DNA of 64,000 nucleotides, taken from positions 558,001 through 622,000 of the forward strand of contig JAGTXK010000219.1 in NCBI GenBank assembly GCA_019096195.1. Reading direction: 5' to 3'. The stretch comes from Boletus sp. NGJ. Lineage: Eukaryota; Basidiomycota; Agaricomycetes; Boletales; Boletaceae. A program made the translations under genes and the position numbers. This document shows, one piece after another, positions 1 through 11,588 of the stretch. The notes under the pieces were generated by a model. The model saw nothing but the letters and a program-made list of their open reading frames with translations. It ran no database searches and was not told the DNA's origin. Position 1 is the first letter of the stretch. Each line of letters opens with the position of its first letter.

Positions 1-35
1 TACGTGTGCATGATGCAGCAAGCAGTAGTACATAG

Positions 36-2331
36 CTATATAATCATTCGCTTCTTCTTGTTGCCATACTTTCTTTGTCTGTGACGGAAGTCGGAATTCC
101 GTAGTGGGTTATTCCCAAGGAGTCGAGTGTATGGATTTACAGCACCACCACCAAAGGAAGACTCTCTACGCTGTCCATGGGGTGCATGTCTGGGAGACGG
201 AGTCTGCATAGGTGATACCGCGTGGCGCTTAGAATTGGACTTGTGATCGTGTTCGTCGATTGGTGATTTACGTTTCCTTTCATTCTTTGTACGGGATGCG
301 TAGAAACTGCTGGGATCAACCCCATTGAAACGAAGGGTATCTGAGGATGATGCAGGTATTTGGGCGATGGAAGTATGATCTGAGGATGAGGGTGACTGGG
401 GTGAATCAGTGGAAGGTGGAGGTGGAGGGGACGATTCGAGGCTCGTTGTAGCTTTTGACTCTGGTTGTACGGATCCTGATGAACTGTCAAGGTGATCATC
501 CTCGTCATACTGCGCAAGACTCGTGAGAGCAGTGCTTGGTCTGGTTGTTACAGCAGCAATCTTCTTTTGCAAGCTAACGGCCTGAGGGTCGGACGCAGAA
601 GTTGTGGTGGGTGATCGCTTGTCATCACAGAGGTTGTTAGGTATGGGTGAAGGAAGAAGAGGGTCGATGAAGGGGTGGTCGGCCTTGACGCCAATATCCT
701 CTTCATCTAGATCAACGTTCTTCCGCTTCTTCATGCCGCCAATGATGCCACTCTTGGCACCACCAACCGCCTGGCTTGGGCGACTGATAGCACCCTCGAG
801 TGACTGTCCCCTATCGCGCATATAAAACAAGATGTATGCGTTCTTCATGCCTACAGGGGTGCCATAATGGGGTGAGACTGCGTCATCGTTCATTTCGTAC
901 CATCGGCCATTCGCTGCTTTGACGTAGGCAAAGTAGTGACCCGAATTTGGTCCACCTCCGGCGTGGCAGATGATACCGAATAGCGAGTAGGATGGTCCAT
1001 GTTGCCCCTCGCTCATCGCGGGCTGGAGCATCAGGCGCTCGTCATAGTGAACATAATGACCAACTTTTCGGCCAAGCGGAGAGAAGCGTTTTAAATGTAT
1101 TGTTAGCACAGCAGGGGCATCGTGGACAGTGAAACGCTTTTCAGCCACGACAGCTTTTTTGCACCTTCAATCGATTTCATAAGCGAACACGCCGCCGCTG
1201 GTACACGGGCCACTTACTTCTCGCATTTGTACTTGTCAGAGCCCCTCAGGTAATCTACGGCAACGAACTTCTTGAATGCATCCTTCAAAGTTGACGAGCC
1301 ATATATGTCCAGGCTGATGTCTAGCATGCCGTCGAAAGTGTCACTGTTATAATTGCATTCTCGGCATGTTACCCGGGAACGCAGTCGTCCACCAAAGATC
1401 CTGTGCACCCATGTTGTCTCAGCTAAATCAGGTTCGACTTTTCTAAACGGTCTGTGAGGAGCTGCAACCAGTGATTTGGAGAAAGCGTACTGCGAATACC
1501 CAGCCAAGCACGACTTTTGCAATGCGTCGATAGCATAGCGAAGGAATTCATGTGAATCTTCTTGTCGCCCCTTGCGCATGTGTTTCGCGATGACTATCAA
1601 CGTCAGTTAGTATCGTTGACGTGAATAGATGGTCGAAACTGACATTGTAATTTGGATGTAATTTGATATGGCGTAAACGAGTGTGGCTTGTGGTACGAGT
1701 CTACCATTACCTGCCGAAGGTTACATGCCATGCAAAATCCACCCTTGGCTCTGCCTGAATAACGATAGATAAAAAAAACGTTGATCCAAATAATCAAAAT
1801 GGGGTAATTCACTCACAGGGATCAGTTTTGGAGTGCGCGTGCAAAAGACGGAGTAGAGGAGGTGTGTGGAGGAGGCACTGCAATGCACTATTCAAGAAGC
1901 AGGTGTTTCCAGTGTTGTGGAAACCACTGCCAACACCATGACCCGGTGGCCAAGTGAGATCGAGTATACCGTTGTAGAGTGACTGCTTCGCGTTCCGAGT
2001 TGTGGGCGCAGAAGTCTTCGGAAGAGCATGCTGTGGCGTAGATGGTGTTTTCGGTTGATCCAAGGAAGACTGCCGTCTACTCATGCCACTGGATAGCACG
2101 GGCGAGTGTGGGATTGCTCACCTTGCTGGCTTTAGGTGTCCCGTTGATGGGATCGTACTTTCCTTCGGCAACTGCGAGAACGCCAGACGATGACCCTTCT
2201 ACGAATTCGATGGGAGGTGGAAGAAGACTGTTGAACGCATCGATATCTTTGGACGGTTTGAGCTGCGCATGATCGTTGGACAGAAGCTGGGTGGTGAATG
2301 GTGGGGTAGGATACAAGGGTGATGCTAACAT
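36..2331 (-). CDS. Ubiquitin-specific protease, USP36-like (five exons)
   Basis: This is a cysteine deubiquitinase of the UCH/USP family that cleaves ubiquitin from substrates. Five exons join in frame (about 2331-2122, 2069-1817, 1754-1644, 1593-1218, 1164-36) to give 692 codons. The Cys box GNTCFLNSALQCL lies at about residues 125-140. It is followed by the GRQEDSHEFLRYAID segment, a zinc-binding pair of CxxC motifs (CRECN and CEKCKK), the QQD/His region HLKRFSP and the His box NSGHYFAYVK with YEMNDDAVS. All catalytic positions (Cys, His, Asp) are present. The last 250 residues are disordered, Ser/Pro-rich and end in a basic tail (KYGNKKKRMII), as in nucleolar USP36/Ubp10-type enzymes. Nucleolar location is inferred from that tail only. 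Assignment to the USP superfamily is firm; the USP36 subgroup is probable. Confidence 0.9.
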
Positions 2332-2742
2332 GCTATGTCCGCCCGTACGAGATCTGTGAAGGCAACTGCGACCCTGGAGGTCTCTCCCGAGAGGACGGAT
2401 GCAGCGGAAAGGAGCGGACAGTCTGAGTAAACGACGAATTCGACGGTGGGGTCTTGAGAAATTGAAGAGTGCTATTTACTCTTGTTACTGACGCGTCTTG
2501 TTGATTGCACCCACGCTACAAAAAATCTTGCAGTAGACAGCCCAACAACGCAAAGTACCGTTTCACTGCTTCGAATCAAGGAGGCGTTGTTATATAGTTC
2601 GATGTGGAGTCTCAAGCTACAACTGGGTAATTATATAAGTGTCCATAGGGTAACTAGCTGCCGAGACAGCAATGCGGTAGGTAAAGCACCAGGAAAGGTG
2701 GACTAGTAACTAGTAACTTACAGGGTCCGATGCTAGCGCGAA
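2332..2742. other. Intergenic region, USP upstream / C2H2 gene downstream
   Basis: About 410 bp with no coding signal that I can support. It holds A/T-rich TATA-like stretches (near 2591 and 2632) that could serve the minus-strand USP gene. Short open frames here lack family features. Confidence 0.5.
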
Positions 2743-3977
2743 TCATATTATATTGTATAGAAGCGACTCTTGCGATGCGTTGCTCGCTAGCGACAGCGAT
2801 GCCACGTCATTGAAGTCGGTGGTATACAGAGCTGAATACGTTGATGATGGGGATGACGATGACGATGATGCCTGGGATCCATCGCTTTCGGCTTCTGGGA
2901 ATGGTTCAAGTACCGAAAGGTTCAAAGGAGAGACAAAAAGTGGGTAGTCAACTGTTGTGGGGAATATACCGTCGAAACAAAACGGGTTCTTAAAGTCGCT
3001 GGATAGGTCGGGGTAGATGTCATGAGGAATGCCTGACGGACCAACGCTCAGGGTCTGATCAAGCATTGACTCGGAACCCAAGAGCAAGGCGTCGTTTGCA
3101 GGGAACCACTTAGCCCGTCGACAGTCAAGTGGATCATCATCCGACCATCCGTTATTGTCCATAAAGTAATTTGCCTCGCCGCTATTGCGCAAAGTACAGT
3201 ATCCAGAACCTTTCAAATAATCAGCGGGCAGCTCAGAGCGTAACGGCGCCACCTACTATCACCAAGAGAAGACGGAGACACGCGCTGAGACTCTACTTTA
3301 TGATGACTGTTGTCTTCCACAACAGGTGAAGCGAAATGGGCTGGTGCGGGGATCCCGCTTCCACTGCTCTGTAAAACAATGGCGTCCAGATCGAGTGAGT
3401 TGGGATCAAGCCCGTGTTTTCGCAAATGTGCCACGAAGGCGGACCGCCGTTTGATCCTAACAAAGTTGCAGAGTTTGTAGAAAAGGGGATTCCAAGTACC
3501 ACACTGACCTCGTTCCACAATCGGTGATAATGCACTTGTATGCACCTTCGCGCCTATGAGTCTCTTTTCTATGACGAGTACGCGAGGATGGATCTCCGAA
3601 AGCCTTTGTGCAGGTACCAATGCCACAGATAAAAGGCTTGGCCTTGGAGCTAACTCTCTTGATTAGTACGACATAGAGGTAGTCGATTTTTGAATCCCGT
3701 ACTGGACATTCCAATGTGTCTTCAGACCGGAGAACTGTGCAAAACTCTTCCCACATGTTTCGCAGGTGTGTGGTCTAGAAGCTGTTTTAGCAGGCCGCAT
3801 CCCAGCGTTTTAGTACGACCTACTTGATGCCAGTGTGTAGTGAATTATGTCGAGTAAGATCACCTTTGCGTGAAAAGGATTTAAAACAAGTTGTACAGCT
3901 CCACTGTCAACAAAAGGCAGAATGTTAGCCAACATCTTGGTTGAAGGATATACCAAGGGGACTCTTACGAGCGACAT
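2743..3977 (-). CDS. C2H2 zinc-finger transcription factor
   Basis: A probable DNA-binding regulator with four tandem C2H2 fingers, visible only after splicing. Finger 1 is CTTCFKSFSRKGDLTRHNSLH, split by no intron. Finger 2 is CETCGKSFAQFSGLKTHWNVH, whose last His codon is created by an intron. Finger 3 has the C-x4-C form (CGIGTC...RHRKETH). Finger 4 (CIITDC...AFVAHLRKH) is completed across another intron with the correct C-x4-C-x12-H-x3-H spacing. Linkers HTGIKPH and HSKAKPF fit the family. The C-terminal half is acidic and Ser-rich, a plausible activation region, and ends with a stop at 2743. The proposed start gives a first coding exon of only nine bases (3969-3977), so the 5' end is uncertain. 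The target genes cannot be inferred. Confidence 0.8.
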
Positions 3978-4555
3978 AATTAAATGAGTGAAAATTTGTT
4001 GATGAAGGGTATAGAGACGAAGCCCCGCAACGTCAGTCAAAGAATATGAAGGGAAAAAATAAAAGACTCCTCCCCGGAACTGGGCACTTAAATGGGGGAA
4101 AGATCCACTTGATCGGACCAACCATATGAGGTTCCTCGTGGACATATAAAGGTGATGAATATGCATTGTTCCGAAGTCCAACGTCCGCAGGAACATTTAG
4201 ACATTCACAGGACCCGTCTACATAACGGGACCGGGAAATGTCGGTGCGTCTAACACTGAAAACAAAAGTTGGTCGTGGTACCGCCGAGGGAAACAATAGA
4301 ACGGCATTGTATGTGACAGAAGCTCAGCCATCTCGCATCTCCGCGAGCAACATAAATCATGTCTCACCTCGATCACTATACAAGAGACTTGAGCCTACGT
4401 TGGAACGTTAGCCATACTCAAACAAGACCGTACGACATTGGTCATTTGCCTTATCCTCTGGAGACAGCGGGCCCTGTTAAATCAAGGCACGCAAATATCG
4501 CTTAATTGTGAGGGTTTCACCTTTCACGAGTAGGAATCGTGGCAGGGGAAGTAAA
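3978..4555. other. Intergenic region upstream of the C2H2 gene
   Basis: About 580 bp between the zinc-finger gene and the end of the F-box gene. Open frames on the minus strand (3810-4296) have no domain and no consistent splicing, so they are treated as chance frames or 5' leader. Confidence 0.45.
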
Positions 4556-6058
4556 TTAATGGATTCCCAAACCTTGCCCGTAAATACACTTCGTAATCCT
4601 TTCTTCCATCCAGGGTGCAATTGCCAAAAAATCCTGCCATGTGAATGACGCAAACTGGGCGTGATCGACCCCGCCAAATAACTCGAACCCTTGCACTCCA
4701 TGAGGAGTGGACCAATGAGGGTCGGGAGGAGGGCGTAATTGTACGGTGACCCTTCAAAAAAAATCAGTGAAAGGTCAATGACGGAATACATTCAGCATAC
4801 ATCAAGCCTCCAACCCACTGCATGCCTTCTTCTAGCATGGCATCCGGATGCCACCTTTGGTCACCCCCGCCAGGGGTGTACATTGGATAATTGCTGTGAG
4901 CATATGAAGGCATAGGGTGTGAGAGGCGAAGGTAAGCGGTATTTGAGTGCATCGATACTGTTGCAAATACTGGTCCAGCTTTAAGGTCAAGTTGGTGACA
5001 GTTCGGAAACGTACCAGATGTTCTTGAGTCGGACGCATTCTGGTGGCTAGTGCCAGTGAGACCGCCATCAACACTAGTACCAAGGGGCTCAAGTCCCGGT
5101 GGATACAAAAATGCACGAGCGTTGCGGTTTACCGTAAGATGTGTTCTAGGACGATTTACAACACCCAGAGCAAGGATACGGATATCTACCAACTGAAGGA
5201 CGACCTGAAATGGGAGGCTGCATTAGTTGATGAAGGACGATCATGAAGGTGTTCGCTGACTCTAATCTGAGTTGGCAAGTGAGCAAGGTTATTCTGAAGT
5301 CTATCTAGTGTAAGTCGGAGCCAAGTACCGCAGATTGGTAGTATACTGACTTCATTTCGTGAAATATCGCGAGAGGATTGAATCTTCGAGAGGCAGCCTC
5401 AAGCTCGTTCACGGATCCATTACGGTTGATGACAATGTACCTGGTATGAGATCAGTTGGAGCATGGATTGGATTACTGTTACTACTACTTAGTCCAAGAT
5501 TCATCCGAAGTGCAGGAGGATCGACTTCTGTGCCATACGCGATAAAGCACTCTGGAGAGGAATTCATAAGAGCCGCAATACCATCGATTAAAGGAGCACC
5601 AACTTCATGAAGGCTTCTCTCCACGAATTATCCTTTTTCCACTTGGTCCAGCCAGGTAAGAATCTTCTGCGAAAGCACTCTTCCCATTCGGACGACTTTA
5701 AATTGGGCAAGGTGCTCTCAAATAACAGAAATCTCGACGATGCGAAAGTGAGAATTTCGATCCAATTCTGCCTTGGCACGGTTGAATGAACGCTAAGATG
5801 GAAAAGGGACTTGTCGTAAACACATCGATGAAGATTGCGCAGTATAGGACGTCTCCACGGATTTAGGGAGGTGTCAGCGGTAACGGCCCGGAGCCTGTGC
5901 GAGAGACAAGAGACCGTGACGAGAGAATCTAGATCAAGCTCGGAGAAAATCTCTGCCAGTAATTCAACTGGTAACGTCTGCAGAGTACATTGTGCATGGA
6001 GGACGACCCCAGCATCCCCCGCTGTCGACGTCGATGAGTGCTGGCTGGTCATTGACAT
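4556..6058 (-). CDS. F-box protein of a fungal family with a conserved C-terminal module
   Basis: A substrate-receptor candidate for an SCF ubiquitin ligase. Six exons (about 6058-5604, 5551-5489, 5440-5351, 5300-5261, 5204-4801, 4751-4556) join in frame to 415 residues. The F-box is at about residues 28-70 (LQTLPVELLAEIFSELDLDS, then LSHRLRAVT). After it comes a region I recognise from basidiomycete F-box proteins: FRRRFLPGWTKWKKD, SWREAFMK, VWHRSR, FNPLAIFHEMK, VDIRILALGVVNRPR. The C-terminus is rich in aromatic and acidic residues (GFELFGGVDHAQFASF; WQDFLAIAPWMEERITK). No WD40 or LRR repeats are visible, so the substrate-binding mode is unknown. Every junction keeps the frame, which supports the gene model strongly. 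Confidence 0.88.
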
Positions 6059-7339
6059 CCCTGAACCCGAAGGGGGCAGGTTTTACAAACCAAGAATGCG
6101 TGGGAAAAAAAAAGATGCGACCCCGATAATTGGATGTTTTCGCTAGTTTACCTAATGGGATTTAGAGAGCGCACCTAATAAACCCAGCAAACAAATCCCA
6201 AAGATATTAGATGGGACGATGCAGCGCGTCGGTCGTGCGCGCCACGTCCAGTATGTCATCAGAGGGGCGAGGGCATGTTGGTGTAGCTGGACTGCCTAGA
6301 CGTGCTGTTTAAACGTCTGTTTTACTACACTCAAGTGCTGGTCTACCAAACTCGGGTCCAGGGATGCCCGGAGGGCAATGTGTAGTGTTAACAAAAGTAA
6401 AATATATTCTGGGTGTGACATTAAACTTTGAGAACGTGTCATACTGTGTGAGATTCCGACGTACTATCATCTGCTGGGACTCAACAACGCGCCAGTGAGG
6501 AAGATCACTAAAGTTTGTCGCGTCACCTTTGTTAGGACCTTGCTATCCCACGACCCAAGATATCGCTCCTACACAAAGATCTCGACCAGACGAGGAGACG
6601 AGGAGGAGAAATGAGTATATCAAGACTGGGGAACCAGTCGTGTATCTACGACAGTATATATACATGCACGATGGAATGGAATCCAAACCTGACTAATCTA
6701 AGTGGACCAACCAGAACGAGCGGAACGAATCACGCAGACTCGGAGTCGGATGGATGGAAAATATAAATTCTAACAACCTCCAGGTTTTGATCCGTTGGAT
6801 CTAGAGATCTGATGGCCATTGTCCGGTCATTGGGAGGGGTACAATTGATTTTTGTCCTTCATGTAGAATGTTGGGTGATGCGAAGCTACACGAGAAGAGC
6901 CTCACTCCGAATGACCGGTTCAAGTCCTCAGAGATTCGGGGAGACTACTGAGACGGTTGAGTAGCTACCGCTTTTATAGATGATCTGCAAATAGTGTGGA
7001 CAAAGCCATCAATCAATCAACGTTTACGATCGAGCTCGGCAAGCTCTATTGATCATATGCGCTGGCTATCTGTCTATCTGTCAAAATTTTAAAGTTTGCA
7101 TACCATAGCACACTGAACCACTACACACTGGCACCGATATGGAGAATTGGCCCAGCGCATCTAACTTAGTTATCAAGTGCTAAACCAGCACACAGGCATA
7201 CACCAAGTGAATCAACGACAAAATCAGTAGCATGAGGTAGTCACAATTCAGATGCCTACTGCGAAATGTAAAGCAAAAAAAGAAACAACGATCGGGGGAC
7301 ATTCAAAATCCGAGGTTGTCACTGAAAATGGTTGTGAGT
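6059..7339. other. Long intergenic region, nothing recognised
   Basis: About 1.3 kb with stops in all frames and no ORF above 60 codons. It holds no tRNA, repeat array or pseudogene trace that I could see. A T-arm-like word near 6919 has no matching stem. Confidence 0.5.
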
Positions 7340-7905
7340 TCAAGACACCTGACGGGTTTCGACAACTGACCGTAAAGTACCGAGCACATTGCCAACAGGA
7401 TTGTACAGGCAGACGTGCATAATTGCCTCTCCGAAAGCTGCGTCAAATATTCCGTTACACTGAGCTGACGCACACCCAAGCTCCGTGGTAGACTGCCATA
7501 TTATCTGCGTAAAATCGGAGAATGTTGGATTAACGGGATCGAAAGCCTCTGATAAATATATGAGAAACTAAGCATAGACAGCCATTGAGAGGGCTCACTC
7601 AGACCATCCATGAACATCCTCATCGCATCCATGGCAGTAAAATTTCCAGTTCCTGCAGCGATATTTTCGCCGTATGGCCCAACCTGCCCATTTGAATGCT
7701 CAAAGCGGCAACGATTCGCCCACGTTTGGGCTCTGTCAGCCAAGGTCGTTGCCCAGTTGAGGGGCTGGGCATTGAATCTCGAGCGAACAAGGTTGTGGGA
7801 CCTCAGGAGAGCGAATTCCTCGGCGTCGGGTTGGCTACTGGTGGCTGCGAGAACGATCCCACCGCATATGGATAGCAGTGCAATAACCAAGTAGAATCCT
7901 CGCAT
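7340..7905 (-). CDS. Secreted CAP/SCP/PR-1 superfamily protein
   Basis: A small extracellular protein of about 170 residues of the cysteine-rich secretory/antigen 5/PR-1 superfamily; fungal members (Pry type) bind sterols or lipids. It opens with a signal peptide (MRGFYLVIALLSICGGIVLA). The CAP fold follows: RSHNLVRSRF, LADRAQTWANRC, FEHSNGQVGPYGEN, then after one intron (about 7550-7600) FSDFTQIIWQST, LGCASAQC and VCLYNPVGNVLG. Of the classical tetrad, the His (EHS) and Glu (GEN) are present, but the His before FTQ is Asp. I chose the ATG at 7905 because the signal peptide fits it; an in-frame ATG 11 codons upstream (7938) is possible. Its role (effector, sterol export or cell wall) cannot be told from sequence. 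Confidence 0.88.
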
Positions 7906-7976
7906 GATGAGAAAGGACAGGATTGGTATGAGGAACAAAGAAATATGTGCAGTGGGTCAGTATGGGAGGAAGAGAC

Positions 7977-7986
7977 TATATATAAT
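7977..7986 (-). promoter_or_regulatory. TATA-box candidate for the CAP gene
   Basis: A TATATATAAT stretch lies about 70 bp upstream of the chosen CAP start codon. The spacing would put transcription initiation just upstream of the ATG at 7905, which slightly favours that start over the one at 7938. Confidence 0.5.
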
Positions 7987-8472
7987 GAGTCATACGTTGA
8001 GACTTGACCCCATGGAAGTGACAACTCGCCCGAGAGTTATGTCGTGCCTTGCGGACAAAAAATGTCCACGAGGCACCCGTAACTAAGTTTTGATCGATCG
8101 CTCATTTCCGTCACGGGAAATTTCCCAAAAAAGTGAGCACTGTGTGATTATCATCGCTACGGCGTGGGGCGCAACTCTCACTCTCTACTCAACGCACCTC
8201 TGCGACTATCTTTAATGAATGGTAGAACATTAATTCATCTCAGGCTCGTCGTCCTGTGCAACCACGAGTCCGGCGGCGTCAACATTCGTGGAGTTAAATT
8301 TTTACATGACCTTGCTATGGGCCAAAAGTCCGTGCACGCCTACGAGCACACATGACAGAAACGATGATGCAAAGAACGTTCCTATATCAATGAATATGAG
8401 AAGTGGTAGAAATTTCAGGCAGGAGAGACTCCACCGCATGAATGGCATCCGATCGATTCAATGGAGGAGAGC
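7987..8472. other. Intergenic region between prefoldin and CAP genes
   Basis: Nearly 490 bp of promoter/3' flank with no supported gene. The short plus-strand frames here have no domain and overlap the antisense of the last prefoldin exon. Confidence 0.5.
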
Positions 8473-9005
8473 TCATCCTTTGTGGATGACACGTATGCTG
8501 TGTTCTCGTTTGAAATTCTCAAACTCTTGCTCTTTCGACTTGATCTGCTCCGTAAGTGTGGTGATCACCTTTTTGATCTGAACAACATAAATCAGATTGG
8601 GTGAGGCGAGCGGAATGGCACCGGCTCACTCCATCGCGGTTCGTTTGCAACGCTGGAACGACATCCTTGACAGTGCGTTCAACCAGCACACCACCTATCA
8701 AACGGAAACATTTGCGATCAGGCTCTTCCTTTAGAGCTTCATCTAACGTTGAAAGGACCAGTCTAGTCCGAAGCTTGAACATGATTTTGTCACAATAACC
8801 AAAATACCTACGTATGCTCTTCAGCTTCTTGCTCCAGTTCGCCGATCTTGCCAGCCAGAGTTTGCAAGTCATTTTGGAAACAAGAATACGTTTGTTGGAT
8901 CTCTGTCTAGTCTGTTATGATGAGGCAATGAAAACAAAACACAGCATTCGCCGTACCCTGGTCTGAGAGAGGTTGCGCTTTTGCTTTTGCCTTGGAGGTG
9001 GACAT
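8473..9005 (-). CDS. PFD2: Prefoldin subunit 2 (GIM4-type, beta class)
   Basis: A subunit of the hexameric cytosolic prefoldin chaperone that hands unfolded actin and tubulin to the CCT chaperonin. Four short exons carry a two-helix coiled coil. The first helix contains NDLQTLAGKIGELEQEAEEH. The beta-hairpin signature follows (PDRKCFRLIGGVLVERTV, then KDVVPALQTNRDG), and then the second helix (ITTLTEQIKSKEQEFENFKR). The junctions at AC|A and GGA|ATC keep the frame. The size, about 120 residues, is normal for beta-type prefoldins, and the GGVLVERTV core is characteristic of subunit 2. The start (MSTSKAKAKAQ) lies only 102 bp from the divergent NDUFS8 start. Confidence 0.93.
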
Positions 9006-9107
9006 GATTGACGAGATGCGCGAAAGATAATTGGCTGAGAAATACAACGCCGTCACAGCCACGTGACATCCTGTCACATCCGACTGTTTTCGTGAACGGT
9101 GACCACA
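9006..9107. promoter_or_regulatory. Short bidirectional promoter, PFD2 / NDUFS8
   Basis: Only 102 bp separate the two divergent start codons, so both promoters and both 5' leaders must lie here or overlap the coding starts. I see no clear TATA box, which fits broad housekeeping initiation. Co-regulation is inferred. Confidence 0.65.
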
Positions 9108-10097
<990 letters not shown>

Positions 10098-10774
10098 GGA
10101 GTGGAGGGGATTGGTGAGGTGGTCGAACTATCCCACCGGGTCATGTAATTATCATTTCTCTGATATCCAACTTGAACACACGCTAGAATTATGACCTTCG
10201 CTTGATCTGTCTCGGGTATTGATGTGAAATAGGTCAAGAGTTGGAGGAGGTACTTCCCCGACCGTAGTCCTCGTTGAACTTGTCTGGAGGACCTACCAGA
10301 TCCATTCGGTTTGTCGATCAACACACAGAATCTGCATCCCAAACACTATTACTACACAATTGAATGCAAAACTGCACCTGAACTTAGGAGGTAGGTGGTA
10401 GAGCGACCATGTTACTTGCACGTAGAGTTTGAAGATCACCTGACATGGTCAGCAAAATATAGTCAGCAGGTCTAATTGGAAGCCGTGGATATGTCTGACT
10501 TTATCCGTCAGAATCATAATGGAAGGCATTAGCTTTCCATTGGGGCGAAAGCGCTCGTTGACGAGCTCCACGCGATGTTGACTGACCAAACGTTCTCGAA
10601 TTCCTGGGTGTCTGCTCCTCGGAATGGCAACTACAATCAGGCCACCTGTCAGCCAAGGTAAGCCATCGCTATTGTCCTTGGTTCCCACTCATCGGAGATA
10701 TAGTGCACACCACAATTTCCGATACGCAGTTAGTGTTCAGGATCTGGTATCGTACCTCTGGGATTTTATTCAGC
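10098..10774. other. Intergenic region downstream of NDUFS8
   Basis: About 680 bp. Minus-strand frames at 10070-10342 and 10449-10688 show no domain or coherent splicing. No repeat or RNA gene was recognised. Confidence 0.45.
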
Positions 10775-11218
10775 ATGCCGAAGGTACAGGTGCCGGCAAA
10801 TCACAAGCCAGTTCGTGCCACGACACCAGAGCGCGACCGACCCGCAAGCCAAAGGAACGCGTCGCAGATCCTGCCCACAGCACGGCGGCTTCTCACGGGG
10901 GCGCATCAGGCGATGCTTACCGAGTCAAGACAGCTCGGCCGCGATGCCACAGCCATGGACATGGTCTTGGACCACCGCCTTCTGATTAGCGTGGCAGGTC
11001 TACCTGCGGACGGATGCCATTGCTCTCCTGCGCCGCGGAACTGCGCACCCATATGTCAGGCAGATATTGATGCGTATTGGGCACAGCAAGAAGAGAGGAG
11101 TCACTTTTCAAGTCCGATAATGAGCAAGAATATCGAACCACCAGCATCGGCGGAGCGTTCCACAGCGGCATGGCCGCCGAACGTCGACGGGGATGAGGTG
11201 TGGGATTCTGCGTCGTAA
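10775..11218 (+). CDS. Uncharacterised ORF, doubtful gene
   Basis: I do not recognise this 148-codon frame. It opens with ATG (MPKVQVPANHKPVRATTPERD) and stays open to a TAA at 11218, with an Ala/Pro/Arg-rich composition and seven His/Cys in a short central stretch (CHCSPAPRNCAPIC). No domain, signal peptide or membrane segment is visible. It could be a small lineage-specific gene, an exon of a larger one starting near 10624, or a chance frame. A similar-sized open frame on the opposite strand (10986-11291) lowers confidence. Confidence 0.25.
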   Translation: MPKVQVPANHKPVRATTPERDRPASQRNASQILPTARRLLTGAHQAMLTESRQLGRDATAMDMVLDHRLLISVAGLPADGCHCSPAPRNCAPICQADIDAYWAQQEERSHFSSPIMSKNIEPPASAERSTAAWPPNVDGDEVWDSAS

Positions 11219-11588
11219 TTCTTTGGAGACAGGAGCGGTCCGTCGAGTCGGATCCTTTCAGATTGCCTGGTTTGTGGATTGTCCCTGTCATATTTCCCGA
11301 GGTCGCCTTGTATGGCTTGTTTGCTCAGCAAGGACTAATTTTGGAGATTTGCGGTGTATATTCATACCAAGTGCGCACGGTGAGATCTACACTTTTATGT
11401 TGATCCGTTGGCATGAATATGGATGTCGGGGTCACTCGCGACTCCAGACGACCACGAGGTACGATATTACCCGAAACAACGACCGGCATAAACACAGGGA
11501 CCAGTATTGACAATGAAATAGCGACTGGAAGCACTTTAGCTCAAGAAATTTTATATGGGAATCTGCGCGGAGTATATTCATCGCACCC
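11219..11588. other. Intergenic region, 3' flank of the INO80F-like gene
   Basis: About 370 bp between an unsupported plus-strand ORF and the end of the minus-strand INO80F-like gene. Nothing recognised. Confidence 0.45.

Noticed and set aside
6905-6935. T-arm-like word GGTTCAAGTCC suggesting a tRNA
   Set aside because: The flanking bases do not pair as a T-stem and no acceptor, D- or anticodon arm is present upstream.
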